The notes beneath the pieces were generated by a model. It did not search any database, was not told the DNA's origin, and saw only the letters and a program-made list of their open reading frames with translations. This document shows, piece by piece, positions 19,191 to 26,947 of a stretch of DNA of 64,000 nt (positions are counted from its first letter, which is position 1; each line of letters starts with the position of its first letter). This DNA is from Poriferisodalis sp963663635. GTDB lineage: Bacteria > Actinomycetota > Acidimicrobiia > Acidimicrobiales > Poriferisodalaceae. A program made the translations under genes and the position numbers. Where the stretch lies: assembly GCA_963663635.2 (NCBI GenBank), contig CAXXMY010000002.1:62001-126000 (forward strand), written 5' to 3'.

Positions 19191-19264
19191 TAGTGCTGTG
19201 TCCGCAAACGTTCGTCGGGTTGGTGTCCGCGTGGCGGGGTGCGGTTTGTGGTTTGGTCGGGGGT

Positions 19265-20521
19265 ATGAGTGAGCGTGTTCGGGTCCGTCGGTTGACCCAT
19301 GAACAAGGCCAGGCGTTGCAGCGGATCGTGCGTCGCGGCGCCGGCAAGTCGCCGGGGTCTCATGTGCGATGGCGGCGTGCGGTGGTGGTCCATGCGTCGG
19401 CGGGCGGGAACTCGGTGCCGGTGATCGCGCAGCTGGCGGCGACGTCGCCTGATCGGGTGCGCGAGATGATCCACAGGTTCATCCTCAACACCGACACCCA
19501 CGGCACCGACACCGGCACCGACGACACAGGCACCGACACCGACGGCACCGACACCCACGGCACCGACACCGACACAGGCACCGGCACCGACGACACAGGC
19601 ACAGACACGAGTCGCCGATGGCGTCGTCGGGTCCCTCAGTGGGCGGGTGGCCGTGGTCGCCGGATCACGACTGACGATGATGCGTTCATCGTCGAGACGG
19701 CCCGCACCCGCCCAAAGAAGCTGGACCAGCCGTTCACGCGGTGGAGCGTCCGCAAGCTCGCGGCGTACCTGGCCGACAACCCGACCCGGGTGATCCAGGT
19801 CGGCCGGCAGCGGCTGCACGAGATCCTCACCGAGTCAGGCATCACGTTCGGGCGCACCAAGACCTGGGCCGAGTCCAACGACGCGGACCGCGACGCGAAG
19901 CTGGACCGCGTCGAGCATGTGGCGGACAAGCACCCGGACCGGGTGTTCGCGTTCGACGAGTTCGGGCCGCTGGCCATTCGCCCGACCGGCGGGGCGTGCT
20001 GGGCGCCGCGCTCGCGTCCCCAGCGGCTGCGCGCGAACTACAACAAGCTCCACGGGGTGCGCCAGTTCCACGGCTGCTACAGCGTCGGCGACGACGAGCT
20101 GTGGGGCGTCGTGCGGCGCCGCAAGTCCGCAGCCAACACCCTCGCAGCGCTCAAGACCATCCGCGCCCGCCGCCCTGACGGCGAGCCGGTCTATGTGATC
20201 TTGGACAACCTGTCAGCCCACAACCGCACCGACATTCGCAAATGGGCCAAGCGCAACAACGTCGAGCTGTGCTTCACCCCCACCTACAGCTCATGGGCGA
20301 ACCCCATCGAAGCGCACTTCGGGCCGCTGCGCGAGTTCGTGCCCGACAACTCCGACCACCCCAACCACACCGTGCTCACCCGCGCTCTGCACGCCCACCT
20401 GCGCTGGCGCAACGCCAACAAACGCTCACCCGAACTGCTCGCAGCCCAACGACGCGAACGAGCCAGAACCCGAGCCGAAAAACAACACCGCTGGGGCAGA
20501 CCCACCAAACAAGCCGCATGA
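19265..20521 (+). CDS. IS630-family transposase with a Thr-Asp repeat linker
   Basis: The 418-residue protein has an N-terminal helix-turn-helix region (about 1-75) and a DDE domain with Asp in FAFDEFGPLA, Asp in YVILDNLSAHN and Glu in WANPIEAHFGPL, the expected IS630 spacing. Between them (about residues 77-118) is an unusual low-complexity linker of GTDT/DTHG/TDTD units encoded by variants of the hexamer caccga. Standard members have only a short linker here. It starts at ATG 19265 and stops 32 bp before the right terminus, a compact single-gene IS. No damage is visible, so mobility is plausible. Confidence 0.92.
   Translation: MSERVRVRRLTHEQGQALQRIVRRGAGKSPGSHVRWRRAVVVHASAGGNSVPVIAQLAATSPDRVREMIHRFILNTDTHGTDTGTDDTGTDTDGTDTHGTDTDTGTGTDDTGTDTSRRWRRRVPQWAGGRGRRITTDDDAFIVETARTRPKKLDQPFTRWSVRKLAAYLADNPTRVIQVGRQRLHEILTESGITFGRTKTWAESNDADRDAKLDRVEHVADKHPDRVFAFDEFGPLAIRPTGGACWAPRSRPQRLRANYNKLHGVRQFHGCYSVGDDELWGVVRRRKSAANTLAALKTIRARRPDGEPVYVILDNLSAHNRTDIRKWAKRNNVELCFTPTYSSWANPIEAHFGPLREFVPDNSDHPNHTVLTRALHAHLRWRNANKRSPELLAAQRRERARTRAEKQHRWGRPTKQAA
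19488..19612 (+). repeat. Degenerate CACCGA hexamer repeat in the transposase
   Basis: About twenty imperfect hexamers built on caccga/cacagg encode the Thr-Asp-Gly linker of the IS630 transposase. The same hexamer on the opposite strand encodes the (Thr-Asp)n linker of the giant surface protein at 37.5 kb. Confidence 0.8.
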
Positions 20522-20555
20522 CCAAAGCGCGCAAACGTTTGCGGACACAGCACTA

Positions 20556-21117
20556 GTCCCGACTTCAGCAGCTCGACGGTCAAGATCGAGCGCTCCAGCA
20601 GCCGACCCACCTCCAGGAAGGCATAGCCCTCGTCTCGCATCATCGACTCGGTCATTACGCCGCTGAGCGAGCGGCAGCCCCGGCGAGCAGTGATGACCGA
20701 CATCCGAGACACTTCCCCGCCGGTCTGCTCCCGGGTTCCTGCGCTCACCGCCTTGGCGCTCTGCATGAGGATGTACAAGCTGTTGGCCTCTTCCCACAGC
20801 TCCACCGGGATGCGGTCGCGCACGATGCGCAGGTTCTCCCGCACAGCCTGCACGGCCGACACCACCGAGCCGGAATGCGAATCGTCGGAGACCAGGAAAT
20901 CCATGACGGCGTACGGCCCGGTACTGACCCGGGCAGCTACGAATTCGTCCTGCAGCCCGAGTGCCTGCACCAGCCGGCGCGCCGCCAGCCTCGCTTCGGT
21001 GGGCGGACGGTGCATGACCGCATTGGTCTCGACCGACACGCACCGCGCGATGGTGTCGGCCCGTTCGAGGTAGCGGCCCGCCCACAGCATCGAATCGGCA
21101 TGTCGCGCGAGGATCAT
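20556..21117 (-). pseudogene. Alpha-E domain protein, 5' part interrupted by IS630
   Basis: The gene starts at ATG 21115-21117, overlapping the ATP-grasp stop by ATGA. This half encodes MILARHADSMLWAGRYLERA, the usual alpha-E opening, and VRENLRIVRDRIPVELWEEA, then FLEVGRLLERSILTVELLKS before the IS630 target. Alpha-E proteins are all-helical, about 310 residues, and always travel with a circularly permuted ATP-grasp partner. Reading now continues into the element (LVLCPQTF...), producing a fusion of no likely function. Together with 18708-19190 it reconstructs a full-length protein. Confidence 0.92.
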
Positions 21118-22490
21118 GCGCCCCGCTCCCGCGGCACCGGGCCGTTCGGCGCCGCACCGGTCGCCAGCACCCAGGTGTCCTTCGAACCGCCCCCCTGAGA
21201 GGAATTCACAATCAGCGAGCCCTTCCGCATCGCCACTCGTGTGAGCCCGCCGGGGAACACCTGCGTCCGCTCGCCGGTGATCACGAAGGGCCGCAGGTCG
21301 AGGTGACGCGGCTCCAGCTCGTCGTCGCACATGGTGGCCAGCGTCGACAGCTCCACTACTTCCTGCACAACCCAGTTGCGCGGGTCCCGTTCGATCTCCG
21401 CCCGCGCATCCGCCAGCTCTTCGTCGGCGGCGTTACGGCCGATGAGGATGCCGTAGCCCCCGGATTCGCCGACGGGCTTGATGACCATTTCGTCCAAGCG
21501 CTCGAACGCTGCCGCCCGCTGGTCGGGCTCCCACATCCCATAGGTCTCGACGCTGGGCAGGATCGGTTCCTCGCCCAGGTAGTAGCGGATGAAGTCCGTC
21601 ACGTACGGATGGATGGCCTTGTCGTCTGCCACGCCATTGCCCACTGCGTTGCACACCGTCACGGTGCCCGCACGGACGGCGCCGAGCAGTCCCGGCACGC
21701 CCAAGGTGGACTCGGGCCGGAACGCAACCGGATCCAAGAAGTCATCGTCGATTCGCCGGTAGATCACATCGACAGGCACCAAGCCTTCGATGGTGCGCAG
21801 GTAGACGACATGTTCATCCACCACGAGGTCAGGGCCTTCCACCAGCTCCACGCCCATCTCACGAGCCAAGAACGCGTGCTCGAAGTACGCGGAGTTGTAG
21901 ATGCCCGGCGTCAGGATCACGATAAGCGGCTTCTCGCCGGCCCCAGGGGGCGCCACCGACTCCAACGCCGTGCGCAGCATCCTGCCGTACTGACCCACGG
22001 GCTCGACTGTGTGGTTCTCCCAAAGGCGAGGGAACGCCTTGATCATCGCAGCCCGGTTCTCGATGACGTAGCTGATCCCGCTCGGGTTGCGCAGGTTGTC
22101 CTCGAGCACCCGGTACCGGCCTTCGGCGTCGCGCACGAGGTCAATGCCGGCGATCACGCAGTGCGCATCGTGAGGCACGCGGATACCAAACGCATTGCGT
22201 TCGAATCCCGCCGACGACTTCACGAGCCATGCGGGCACGATGCCGTCGTTCATGACTGCCCCTTCGCCGGTGTAAACGTCGGCCAGGAATCGGTTGAGCG
22301 CCGTGACGCGCTGGGTCAGCCCCCGCTCGATCTCCCGCCATTCCGCGGCTGCGATGAGCCGCTGGAACAGAGCCATTGGCCAGGTTCGCTCGGTGCCCTT
22401 GGAGTCCCCGTAGACCGTGAAGGTGATGCCCTGGCGGCGGAATTCCTCTTCGATGATGCGTTCCCGGCGCCGCAGCTCGGCTGCATCCAT
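21114..22490 (-). CDS. Circularly permuted ATP-grasp protein (Rv2411c type), N-terminus cut by amber
   Basis: The open part encodes 458 residues with the family core: GITFTVYGDSKGTERTWPM, VLEDNLRNPSGISYVIENR, ILTPGIYNSAYFEHAFLA, CNAVGNGVADDKAIHPYV, VIKPVGESGGYGILIG and SLIVNSSQGGGSKDTWVL. Such proteins are predicted carboxylate-amine ligases paired with alpha-E and transglutaminase proteins. The first conserved 37 residues lie in frame upstream (ATG 22599-22601) but are separated by TAG at 22518-22520, so translation from the natural start would end after 27 residues. The ATG at 22490 has no well-placed Shine-Dalgarno (an AGGAGG lies about 22 nt upstream), so the shortened protein may be poorly made or absent. 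First gene of the three-gene operon. Confidence 0.85.
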   Translation of the reverse strand: MDAAELRRRERIIEEEFRRQGITFTVYGDSKGTERTWPMALFQRLIAAAEWREIERGLTQRVTALNRFLADVYTGEGAVMNDGIVPAWLVKSSAGFERNAFGIRVPHDAHCVIAGIDLVRDAEGRYRVLEDNLRNPSGISYVIENRAAMIKAFPRLWENHTVEPVGQYGRMLRTALESVAPPGAGEKPLIVILTPGIYNSAYFEHAFLAREMGVELVEGPDLVVDEHVVYLRTIEGLVPVDVIYRRIDDDFLDPVAFRPESTLGVPGLLGAVRAGTVTVCNAVGNGVADDKAIHPYVTDFIRYYLGEEPILPSVETYGMWEPDQRAAAFERLDEMVIKPVGESGGYGILIGRNAADEELADARAEIERDPRNWVVQEVVELSTLATMCDDELEPRHLDLRPFVITGERTQVFPGGLTRVAMRKGSLIVNSSQGGGSKDTWVLATGAAPNGPVPRERGA

Positions 22491-22601
22491 TCCCGAGAAG
22501 CGCTCGGCGATCGCCTCCTACAGCGGTCGGACGGTGCCATCGCGCTCGAACGCCTCGTCAAACGCGAGCGCCTCGGGATCAGGCGTATGCAATTCCGCCA
22601 T
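22491..22601 (-). other. In-frame 5' segment of the ATP-grasp gene with amber codon
   Basis: Thirty-seven codons from ATG 22599-22601 encode MAELHTPDPEALAFDEAFER and DGTVRPL, then TAG, then EAIAERFSG leading directly into the downstream ORF. The D-G-x-x-R-P block is conserved in the family and is normally followed by an aromatic residue where the TAG lies; TAC or TAT to TAG is a one-base change. The remainder of the frame shows no other defect. Confidence 0.8.
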
Positions 22602-22688
22602 CCGCTATTGGCTAGCGCGTCATGAGATCGCTGCGCGCCATCCAAGCCGGGCAAGCTGTGCGGGCATCCGACAAAGGCGGCCGCTTCC

Positions 22689-23555
22689 ATGACGCAACAA
22701 ACTTCGCCCTTGACCACGGCAATCGAGGCGAACGGCTTCGAATTCACGGCGGATCTTGCCGGACCGGCTGATGGGACACGGGTCCTGCTGCTGCATGGGT
22801 TTCCGCAGACCCGCCACACATGGCGCGCCGAGCTCGAAGCGCTCGACGCCGCTGGGTACCGGGCGTGCGCCCCTGATCAACGCGGCTACTCGGCCGGTGC
22901 CCGACCGAAGGGCATCGACAACTACCGCACCGAATTGCTGGTCGCCGACGCGCTCGCAATCGCCGATTCGCTCGGAGCCGACCGGTTCCACATCGTGGGC
23001 CACGACTGGGGCGGCGCGCTGGCGTGGTTCATCGCGGCACATCACCCCGAGCGTGTCATCTCGGTGACCGTCATTTCGAGGCCGCACCCCGCCGCGTTCA
23101 TGCTCGCGATGCGCGACGACCCCGATCAGCCCCACCGATCGCGGCACCACCCGGCGTTCCAACGCCCCGAGGCGACCGACAACCTGCTCGTCGACAACGC
23201 GGGCCCGCTGCGGAGAGCCATGGCTAGAAGCGCTGTGCCCGAAGCCGACATCGACGCCTACCTGGCCACGCTGGGCGATTGGGACGCACTGGATTCGGCC
23301 GTGAACTGGTATCGAGCCATGAGCCAGTCGAGCATTCAGTCCGCCGACACGCCGGCGATCGGCGTTCCCACGATGTTCGTGTGGGGGAACCAAGACGCCA
23401 CCGTGGGCCGCATGGCAGCGGAGAACACCACCGACTTCGCAACCGGCCCGTACCACTTCGCCGAGCTGCCCGGCGTCAACCATTTCGTCACCGACGAAGC
23501 CCCCGGCGTGTTCACCGAGCTGCTGCTCGACCATCTCGCTGAGCACCCAGCCTGA
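22689..23555 (+). CDS. Alpha/beta hydrolase, epoxide hydrolase-like
   Basis: The 288-residue protein has the oxyanion-hole motif LLHGFPQTRHTW, the nucleophile elbow VGHDWGGALAW with Asp as nucleophile, a charge-relay acid in VWGNQDATVG and the catalytic His in LPGVNHFVTDEAPG. An Asp nucleophile with HGFPQ is characteristic of soluble epoxide hydrolases and related dehalogenases rather than esterases. It starts at ATG 22689 and is divergent from the ATP-grasp operon. The lid has the HPAFQRPEATDNLL segment, of family-normal length. No signal peptide, so cytoplasmic. Natural substrate unknown. Confidence 0.87.
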   Translation: MTQQTSPLTTAIEANGFEFTADLAGPADGTRVLLLHGFPQTRHTWRAELEALDAAGYRACAPDQRGYSAGARPKGIDNYRTELLVADALAIADSLGADRFHIVGHDWGGALAWFIAAHHPERVISVTVISRPHPAAFMLAMRDDPDQPHRSRHHPAFQRPEATDNLLVDNAGPLRRAMARSAVPEADIDAYLATLGDWDALDSAVNWYRAMSQSSIQSADTPAIGVPTMFVWGNQDATVGRMAAENTTDFATGPYHFAELPGVNHFVTDEAPGVFTELLLDHLAEHPA

Positions 23556-23675
23556 GAGGCCGGGCGGAACCGCAGCGAACCGTTAACGAACATGACGTCG
23601 ACAGCGAGGCCGTGGCCCGAGCCGTGGCCCGAGCGGCCCGAGCGCACAGCGAACATGAGCGGGAGACAAATGGCT
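23556..23675 (+). repeat. Dispersed intergenic repeat, copy A
   Basis: Directly after the hydrolase stop lies about 115 bp resembling 58555-58675: both start gaggccg, share an (a/c)cg(t/c)cgacagc(g/a)aggccg core and end in cagcgaac...gagcgg. Copy A has an extra 12-bp unit (gtggcccgagcc). The remaining bases up to 23728 hold no gene I can see. Confidence 0.6.
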
Positions 23676-23728
23676 TCACCCCGCTCGACGCCATCCACTG
23701 AGTCGACGACGGTTTGGGCTCGCCTGCG

Positions 23729-24016
23729 TTACCCGGTCGATGCCGAGGCGATGTCGAGGTAGTGCCGCAGCGCCGTACGGATTATGTCGCTCGTCGTCGT
23801 TCCCGACGCTTGAGCCGCCTGCTCGACGCGGTTCCGAAGTTCGGGGTCGATGCGCACCGGAACGACCTCTGCTGGACCTGAGCCTAAAAGTGGTCGACCC
23901 CGCCGACGACTCTTCAGCGCGTCGACGTCGTAGTCCGACGCCTCGACCTCATCGGCAAGCGCGTCGAGTTCGCTGTCAGCGAGGACTCGCCCGGTCTTGG
24001 TACGTCGAGCGGTCAC
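23729..24016 (-). CDS. Ribbon-helix-helix antitoxin-like protein
   Basis: The 95-residue protein ends in a CopG/Arc-type fold, VVPVRIDPELRNRVEQAAQA followed by SGTTTSDIIRTALRHYL, in which VPVRID is the DNA-binding strand and the two helices form the dimer. The N-terminal half (DSELDALADEVEASDYDVDA) is acidic and likely to wrap a partner. Its start overlaps the stop of the upstream small gene by 4 bp (ATGA), so the two are translationally coupled in the manner of a toxin-antitoxin operon, with the toxin candidate first. It probably represses the operon promoter upstream of 24276. Confidence 0.75.
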   Translation of the reverse strand: MTARRTKTGRVLADSELDALADEVEASDYDVDALKSRRRGRPLLGSGPAEVVPVRIDPELRNRVEQAAQASGTTTSDIIRTALRHYLDIASASTG

Positions 24017-24276
24017 GAGTCGTTCTCGTTCGGAGCCGGGAGTAGGTCGTAGAACGACGGCCGCAGTGGCATGGCGTGGATCACCAGTTCAGCTTCGCCG
24101 TCGAGCTCGAGCCAGACGACTTCCAAGAGGTTGCCCGCGGGGTCTGGGCCAATCCCAAGCACCTTCGGCGGGTCTGCTTCTGGTTCGAGGACAATGACGG
24201 TGAGTGCATTGCGTATTGCATGGAAAATCGCCTGCTCGTCGTGTCCGTGCCTATGCGCCGAGCTGTGGAATTGCAC
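24013..24276 (-). CDS. Small toxin-like partner protein
   Basis: The 87-residue protein begins MQFHSSAHRHGHDEQAIFHA and contains VLGIGPDPAGNLLEVVWLEL followed by VIHAMPLRPSFYDLL. This pattern (histidine-rich helix, GPDxxGNLLEVV strand pair, VIHAMxLR) is typical of small proteins that accompany CopG-type antitoxins in actinobacteria, with BrnT/RelE-like folds suspected. It lies first in a coupled pair. No catalytic mechanism can be read from the sequence, so toxin is an inference from context. Confidence 0.65.
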   Translation of the reverse strand: MQFHSSAHRHGHDEQAIFHAIRNALTVIVLEPEADPPKVLGIGPDPAGNLLEVVWLELDGEAELVIHAMPLRPSFYDLLPAPNENDS

Positions 24277-24437
24277 AGAAGCTTAACGTATTACGAAATA
24301 TCCGCGAGACCGCCGACAATTTCTCGACCCCAGCATTGCGGAACGCTGCGCCAATTCGGCGGCGGAAGAGGCAAGGACCAGGGCAGATCCGACAGCAATA
24401 CAGAACTGGTTGTCGAAGCGAACGGGCTTCGATGCTG

Positions 24438-24511
24438 TGGGCGATACTGGACTCGAACCAGTGACCTCTGCCGTGTGAAGGCAGCGCTCTAACCAACTGA
24501 GCCAATCGCCC
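24438..24511 (-). tRNA. tRNA-Val(CAC)
   Basis: The 74-nt minus-strand sequence folds as a cloverleaf: acceptor gggcgat/atcgccc, D arm with ggctcagttggttagagc, anticodon stem ctgcc/ggcag enclosing ttcacac (anticodon CAC, reading GTG), and T arm with ggttcgagtcc. The discriminator is A and CCA is not encoded. No integrase or attachment duplication is evident beside it. The interval 24277-24437 between it and the toxin gene holds nothing I recognise. Confidence 0.97.
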
Positions 24512-24578
24512 GCGGGCCGACGATGATAGGCGTTGCCGGTACCGACGAGCGCCTGAGGGCCCGCAGGAAGGCAGCCAC

Positions 24579-25889
24579 GTGAGCACAGACTCGTACCACA
24601 CCGCACCCGATCGGTTGGCTCCCCCACCGCCGGGCTGTCCGGTGCACGAGAACTGGTCGCCGCTGAGCGATGAGTACCTGGCCGACCCGTACCCCATCGC
24701 CGCACAGCTGCGCGAGGACCACCCGGTGTTCTACGCAGCCGAGATGGGCCACGTGGTGGTGACTCGCATGGCCGACATCGAGGCCGTGTTCATGGACCCT
24801 GACACCTTCGCCTCATCCAACGTGCAGGATCCCATCTTCCCGCTGGCCCGCGAGGCGGCCGATGTGCTATCTGCGGCCGACTACGACCCCCAGGCGGTCA
24901 TGTCGAACCGGGCCGAACCCGACCACGGACGCATCCGTGTCCACACGCGGGCAGGGTTCTCGGTGCGGCGGCTGCGCACGCTTGAGGACTACATGCGCGA
25001 GCGGGCGACAAGACTGATCGATGAGATGCTGGCTGGCCCCAACCCGGCCGACTACGTGACCGCAGTGGCGTTCCCGCTGCCGGCGGAGATCGTGTTCCGC
25101 TTCATCGGGTTCCCACCTGAGCACGACCTGATGCTCAAATCGTGGTGCGTCAACCGCAAGGCATTCGCCTGGGGCAAGCCCACGGCCGCCGAACAGGCCC
25201 ACATGGCCGAGGGAATGCTCGCCTATTGGCGCTATTGCAGAGAATTCGTGGCCGAGCGACATCGCAATCGCACCGACGACTTCTGCTCGGAGTTGCTCGA
25301 CGACCACGACGCCGACCCGGATCCCGACAGCGGCACCGGCCTCGCCTACCGAGAGGTCGAGTCGATCATCTACGGGATCTCGTTCGCCGGCCACGATCCG
25401 GTCACGAACCTGCTGTGCAACACGTTGCGGTGCCTGCTGCCGCGGCGCGACCAATGGGACGCCCTGTGCGCCGACCCGTCGCTCATTCCCACAGCAGTTG
25501 AAGAAACCCTGCGGTTCGACTCCAGCCAGGTGGCCTGGCGCCGGGTGACCACCCGTGACACCGAACTTGGCGGAGTGCACCTGCCCAAGGGCACTCGGGT
25601 CTTCTTGAACTTCGCAGCGGCGAATCACGAGCCGTGTGCGTTCGCCGACACCGACCAATTCGATGTCAACGACTACGACTTCAACCGGCCCGATCCGCAC
25701 CGTCACATCAGCTTCGGCAAGGGCATCCACTTCTGTCTGGGGGCGAACCTGGCCCGCATGGAGGCTCGGATCGCACTCGAGATCCTGACCCAGCGGGTGC
25801 CGTCGCTGCGGCTGCCACCCCAGGACTACTGGACGTTCCCGAACATCACCTTCCGCGGCCCCGAAGAACTCTGGCTCGACTGGGACTGA
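24579..25889 (+). CDS. Cytochrome P450
   Basis: The 436-residue enzyme has the heme-thiolate signature FGKGIHFCLGANLARME with Cys near residue 386, the K-helix ExxR in EETLRF near 308 and an I-helix GISFAGHDPVTN in which the usual acid-Thr pair (D/E-T) reads D-P-V-T. It is a soluble bacterial class I type that needs ferredoxin and ferredoxin reductase, neither of which is adjacent. The closest flavour is the actinobacterial CYP families acting on terpenes, steroids or fatty acids, which cannot be resolved here. It starts at GTG 24579 after GGAAGG, 67 bp downstream of the tRNA on the opposite strand. A scrambled copy of its 3' end lies at 26811-26945. Confidence 0.93.
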   Translation: MSTDSYHTAPDRLAPPPPGCPVHENWSPLSDEYLADPYPIAAQLREDHPVFYAAEMGHVVVTRMADIEAVFMDPDTFASSNVQDPIFPLAREAADVLSAADYDPQAVMSNRAEPDHGRIRVHTRAGFSVRRLRTLEDYMRERATRLIDEMLAGPNPADYVTAVAFPLPAEIVFRFIGFPPEHDLMLKSWCVNRKAFAWGKPTAAEQAHMAEGMLAYWRYCREFVAERHRNRTDDFCSELLDDHDADPDPDSGTGLAYREVESIIYGISFAGHDPVTNLLCNTLRCLLPRRDQWDALCADPSLIPTAVEETLRFDSSQVAWRRVTTRDTELGGVHLPKGTRVFLNFAAANHEPCAFADTDQFDVNDYDFNRPDPHRHISFGKGIHFCLGANLARMEARIALEILTQRVPSLRLPPQDYWTFPNITFRGPEELWLDWD

Positions 25890-25993
25890 AATCGGCCGGC
25901 ATCGGCGACCTCAGGCGCCGCGGCTCGCTTGCGACCGCGCAGAACCACGCGCACCGACGTTGTTCAAGATCCCGCCGCCAAACCCAGGGTGAA

Positions 25994-26461
25994 TCAATCA
26001 GGCGCTTCGTCCGCTTGCTGCTGACGGGCTATCTGCATCTTCTGCGCTCGTTCACGCGCCGCGGCCACACGGCCGATCAGATTGACGCCTAGCAGCGGCA
26101 CCACAGCGGTGACCACCAGCACCAGGCCCCACGCTGACCGATCACTGAGCAACAGCACGAACCCGAAAACCAGCGCCAGCACAGCAAACGCCCACGAGAG
26201 CATCTGGCCTCGGTCAGCTCGCCGGCTGTCGCCGTCGATCACCTTTTCCTCGATCTTCTCTCGGTGCTTGCGCCGTTCGACTACGTCGTTCGTGATCGTG
26301 ACAGCGAGATCCTTATGCGTGTCCGCGAGATTCCCGATCAGCTCGACCAAGGACGGCATCAACCACTGGACCTGCTGATTGATCGAGACAGCCGTCAGCG
26401 AGGCCACGACATTGCGAACCTGCGCAGGCGTCCCTTCGAGAATCTCCTCGACCTTGCGCAA
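25994..26461 (-). CDS. Small membrane protein (DUF2335-like)
   Basis: The protein of 155 residues has an amphipathic N-terminal half with VRRK-rich coiled segments (DVVERRKHREKIEEKVID) and two hydrophobic helices, WAFAVLALVFGFVLLL and WGLVLVVTAVVPLLG, followed by a basic/Gln-rich tail. This layout resembles DUF2335 predicted membrane proteins, of unknown function. The first standard start is TTG 26459-26461, yet coding-like sequence (EIEPSGDDGESLPAD) continues in frame for about 24 codons upstream to a TGA without ATG, GTG or TTG, so the true start is uncertain or the 5' end has been lost. It follows the small gene 26524-26745 in the same direction. Confidence 0.6.
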   Translation of the reverse strand: MRKVEEILEGTPAQVRNVVASLTAVSINQQVQWLMPSLVELIGNLADTHKDLAVTITNDVVERRKHREKIEEKVIDGDSRRADRGQMLSWAFAVLALVFGFVLLLSDRSAWGLVLVVTAVVPLLGVNLIGRVAAARERAQKMQIARQQQADEAPD

Positions 26462-26523
26462 CGCGTCCGCGTCAATATCCGCCGGAAGCGATTCGCCGTC
26501 GTCCCCCGACGGCTCGATTTCGC

Positions 26524-26745
26524 TTACTTGCCTATATCAACGTGTCGCCGAGAGAACGCAGCGCGGACATCGTCTTCCAACGACAGCCAGTCTTGCACAA
26601 ATCCCATTGCGACAGCGTGCTCGGCCGACTCACCAAGGTTGTAGTCGTCGTACACGCCCCAAGCGTCGAACACTCGCGCAGCACCGTGCAATCCACTCGG
26701 TGTGGCGAACAAGAATCCAGTCCGCGAACCGATGCACTTCGCCAT
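26524..26745 (-). CDS. Small hypothetical protein
   Basis: Seventy-three codons from ATG 26743-26745 encode a protein with natural composition (GSRTGFLFATPSGLHGAARV, then FDAWGVYDDYNLGESAEHAV and a C-terminal DWLSLEDDVRAAFSRRH). I do not recognise a family. It is the upstream neighbour of the DUF2335-like gene, and the sequence just before it is the rearranged P450 fragment, so its own promoter region may have been replaced. Confidence 0.5.
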   Translation of the reverse strand: MAKCIGSRTGFLFATPSGLHGAARVFDAWGVYDDYNLGESAEHAVAMGFVQDWLSLEDDVRAAFSRRHVDIGK

Positions 26746-26810
26746 CGCGCGCACCCTACTGCCTCGGTTTGATTGTCTGCACTGCACCCACAAGCGTACG
26801 GGACCCGCGG

Positions 26811-26945
26811 CAACTGGGACGCCCGATGGGCCGACCCGTCGCTGCGGCTGCCACCCCAGGACTACTGGACATTCCCGAATATCACCTTCCGCGGCCCGGA
26901 GGAACTCTGGCTCGACTGGGACTGAAATCGGCCGGCATCGACGAC
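26811..26945 (+). pseudogene. P450 3'-end duplicate with internal deletion
   Basis: The fragment encodes GNWDARWADPSLRLPPQDYW followed by TFPNITFRGPEELWLDWD and TGA. It matches two separate parts of the P450 gene: 25452-25490 (WDALCADPSL) and 25798-25905 (PSLRLPPQDYW to the stop and about 20 bp beyond). The two parts are joined at the shared octamer ccgtcgct, so about 320 bp between them are missing. Silent differences show that it has diverged since duplication. Confidence 0.85.
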
Positions 26946-26947
26946 CA

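Larger units (their letters stand above)
19193..20553 (+). mobile_element. IS630-family insertion sequence, intact
   Basis: The element of 1,361 bp is bounded by inverted repeats beginning gtgctgtgtccgcaaacgtt at the left and its complement at the right, and is flanked by TA on both sides (19191-19192 and 20554-20555), the classic IS630/Tc1 target duplication. It lies in the alpha-E gene, in opposite orientation to it. Its transposase is complete. Confidence 0.93.

Noticed and set aside
24438..24511. tRNA-Val as an integration site
   Set aside because: No integrase gene and no visible duplication of the tRNA 3' end in the window.
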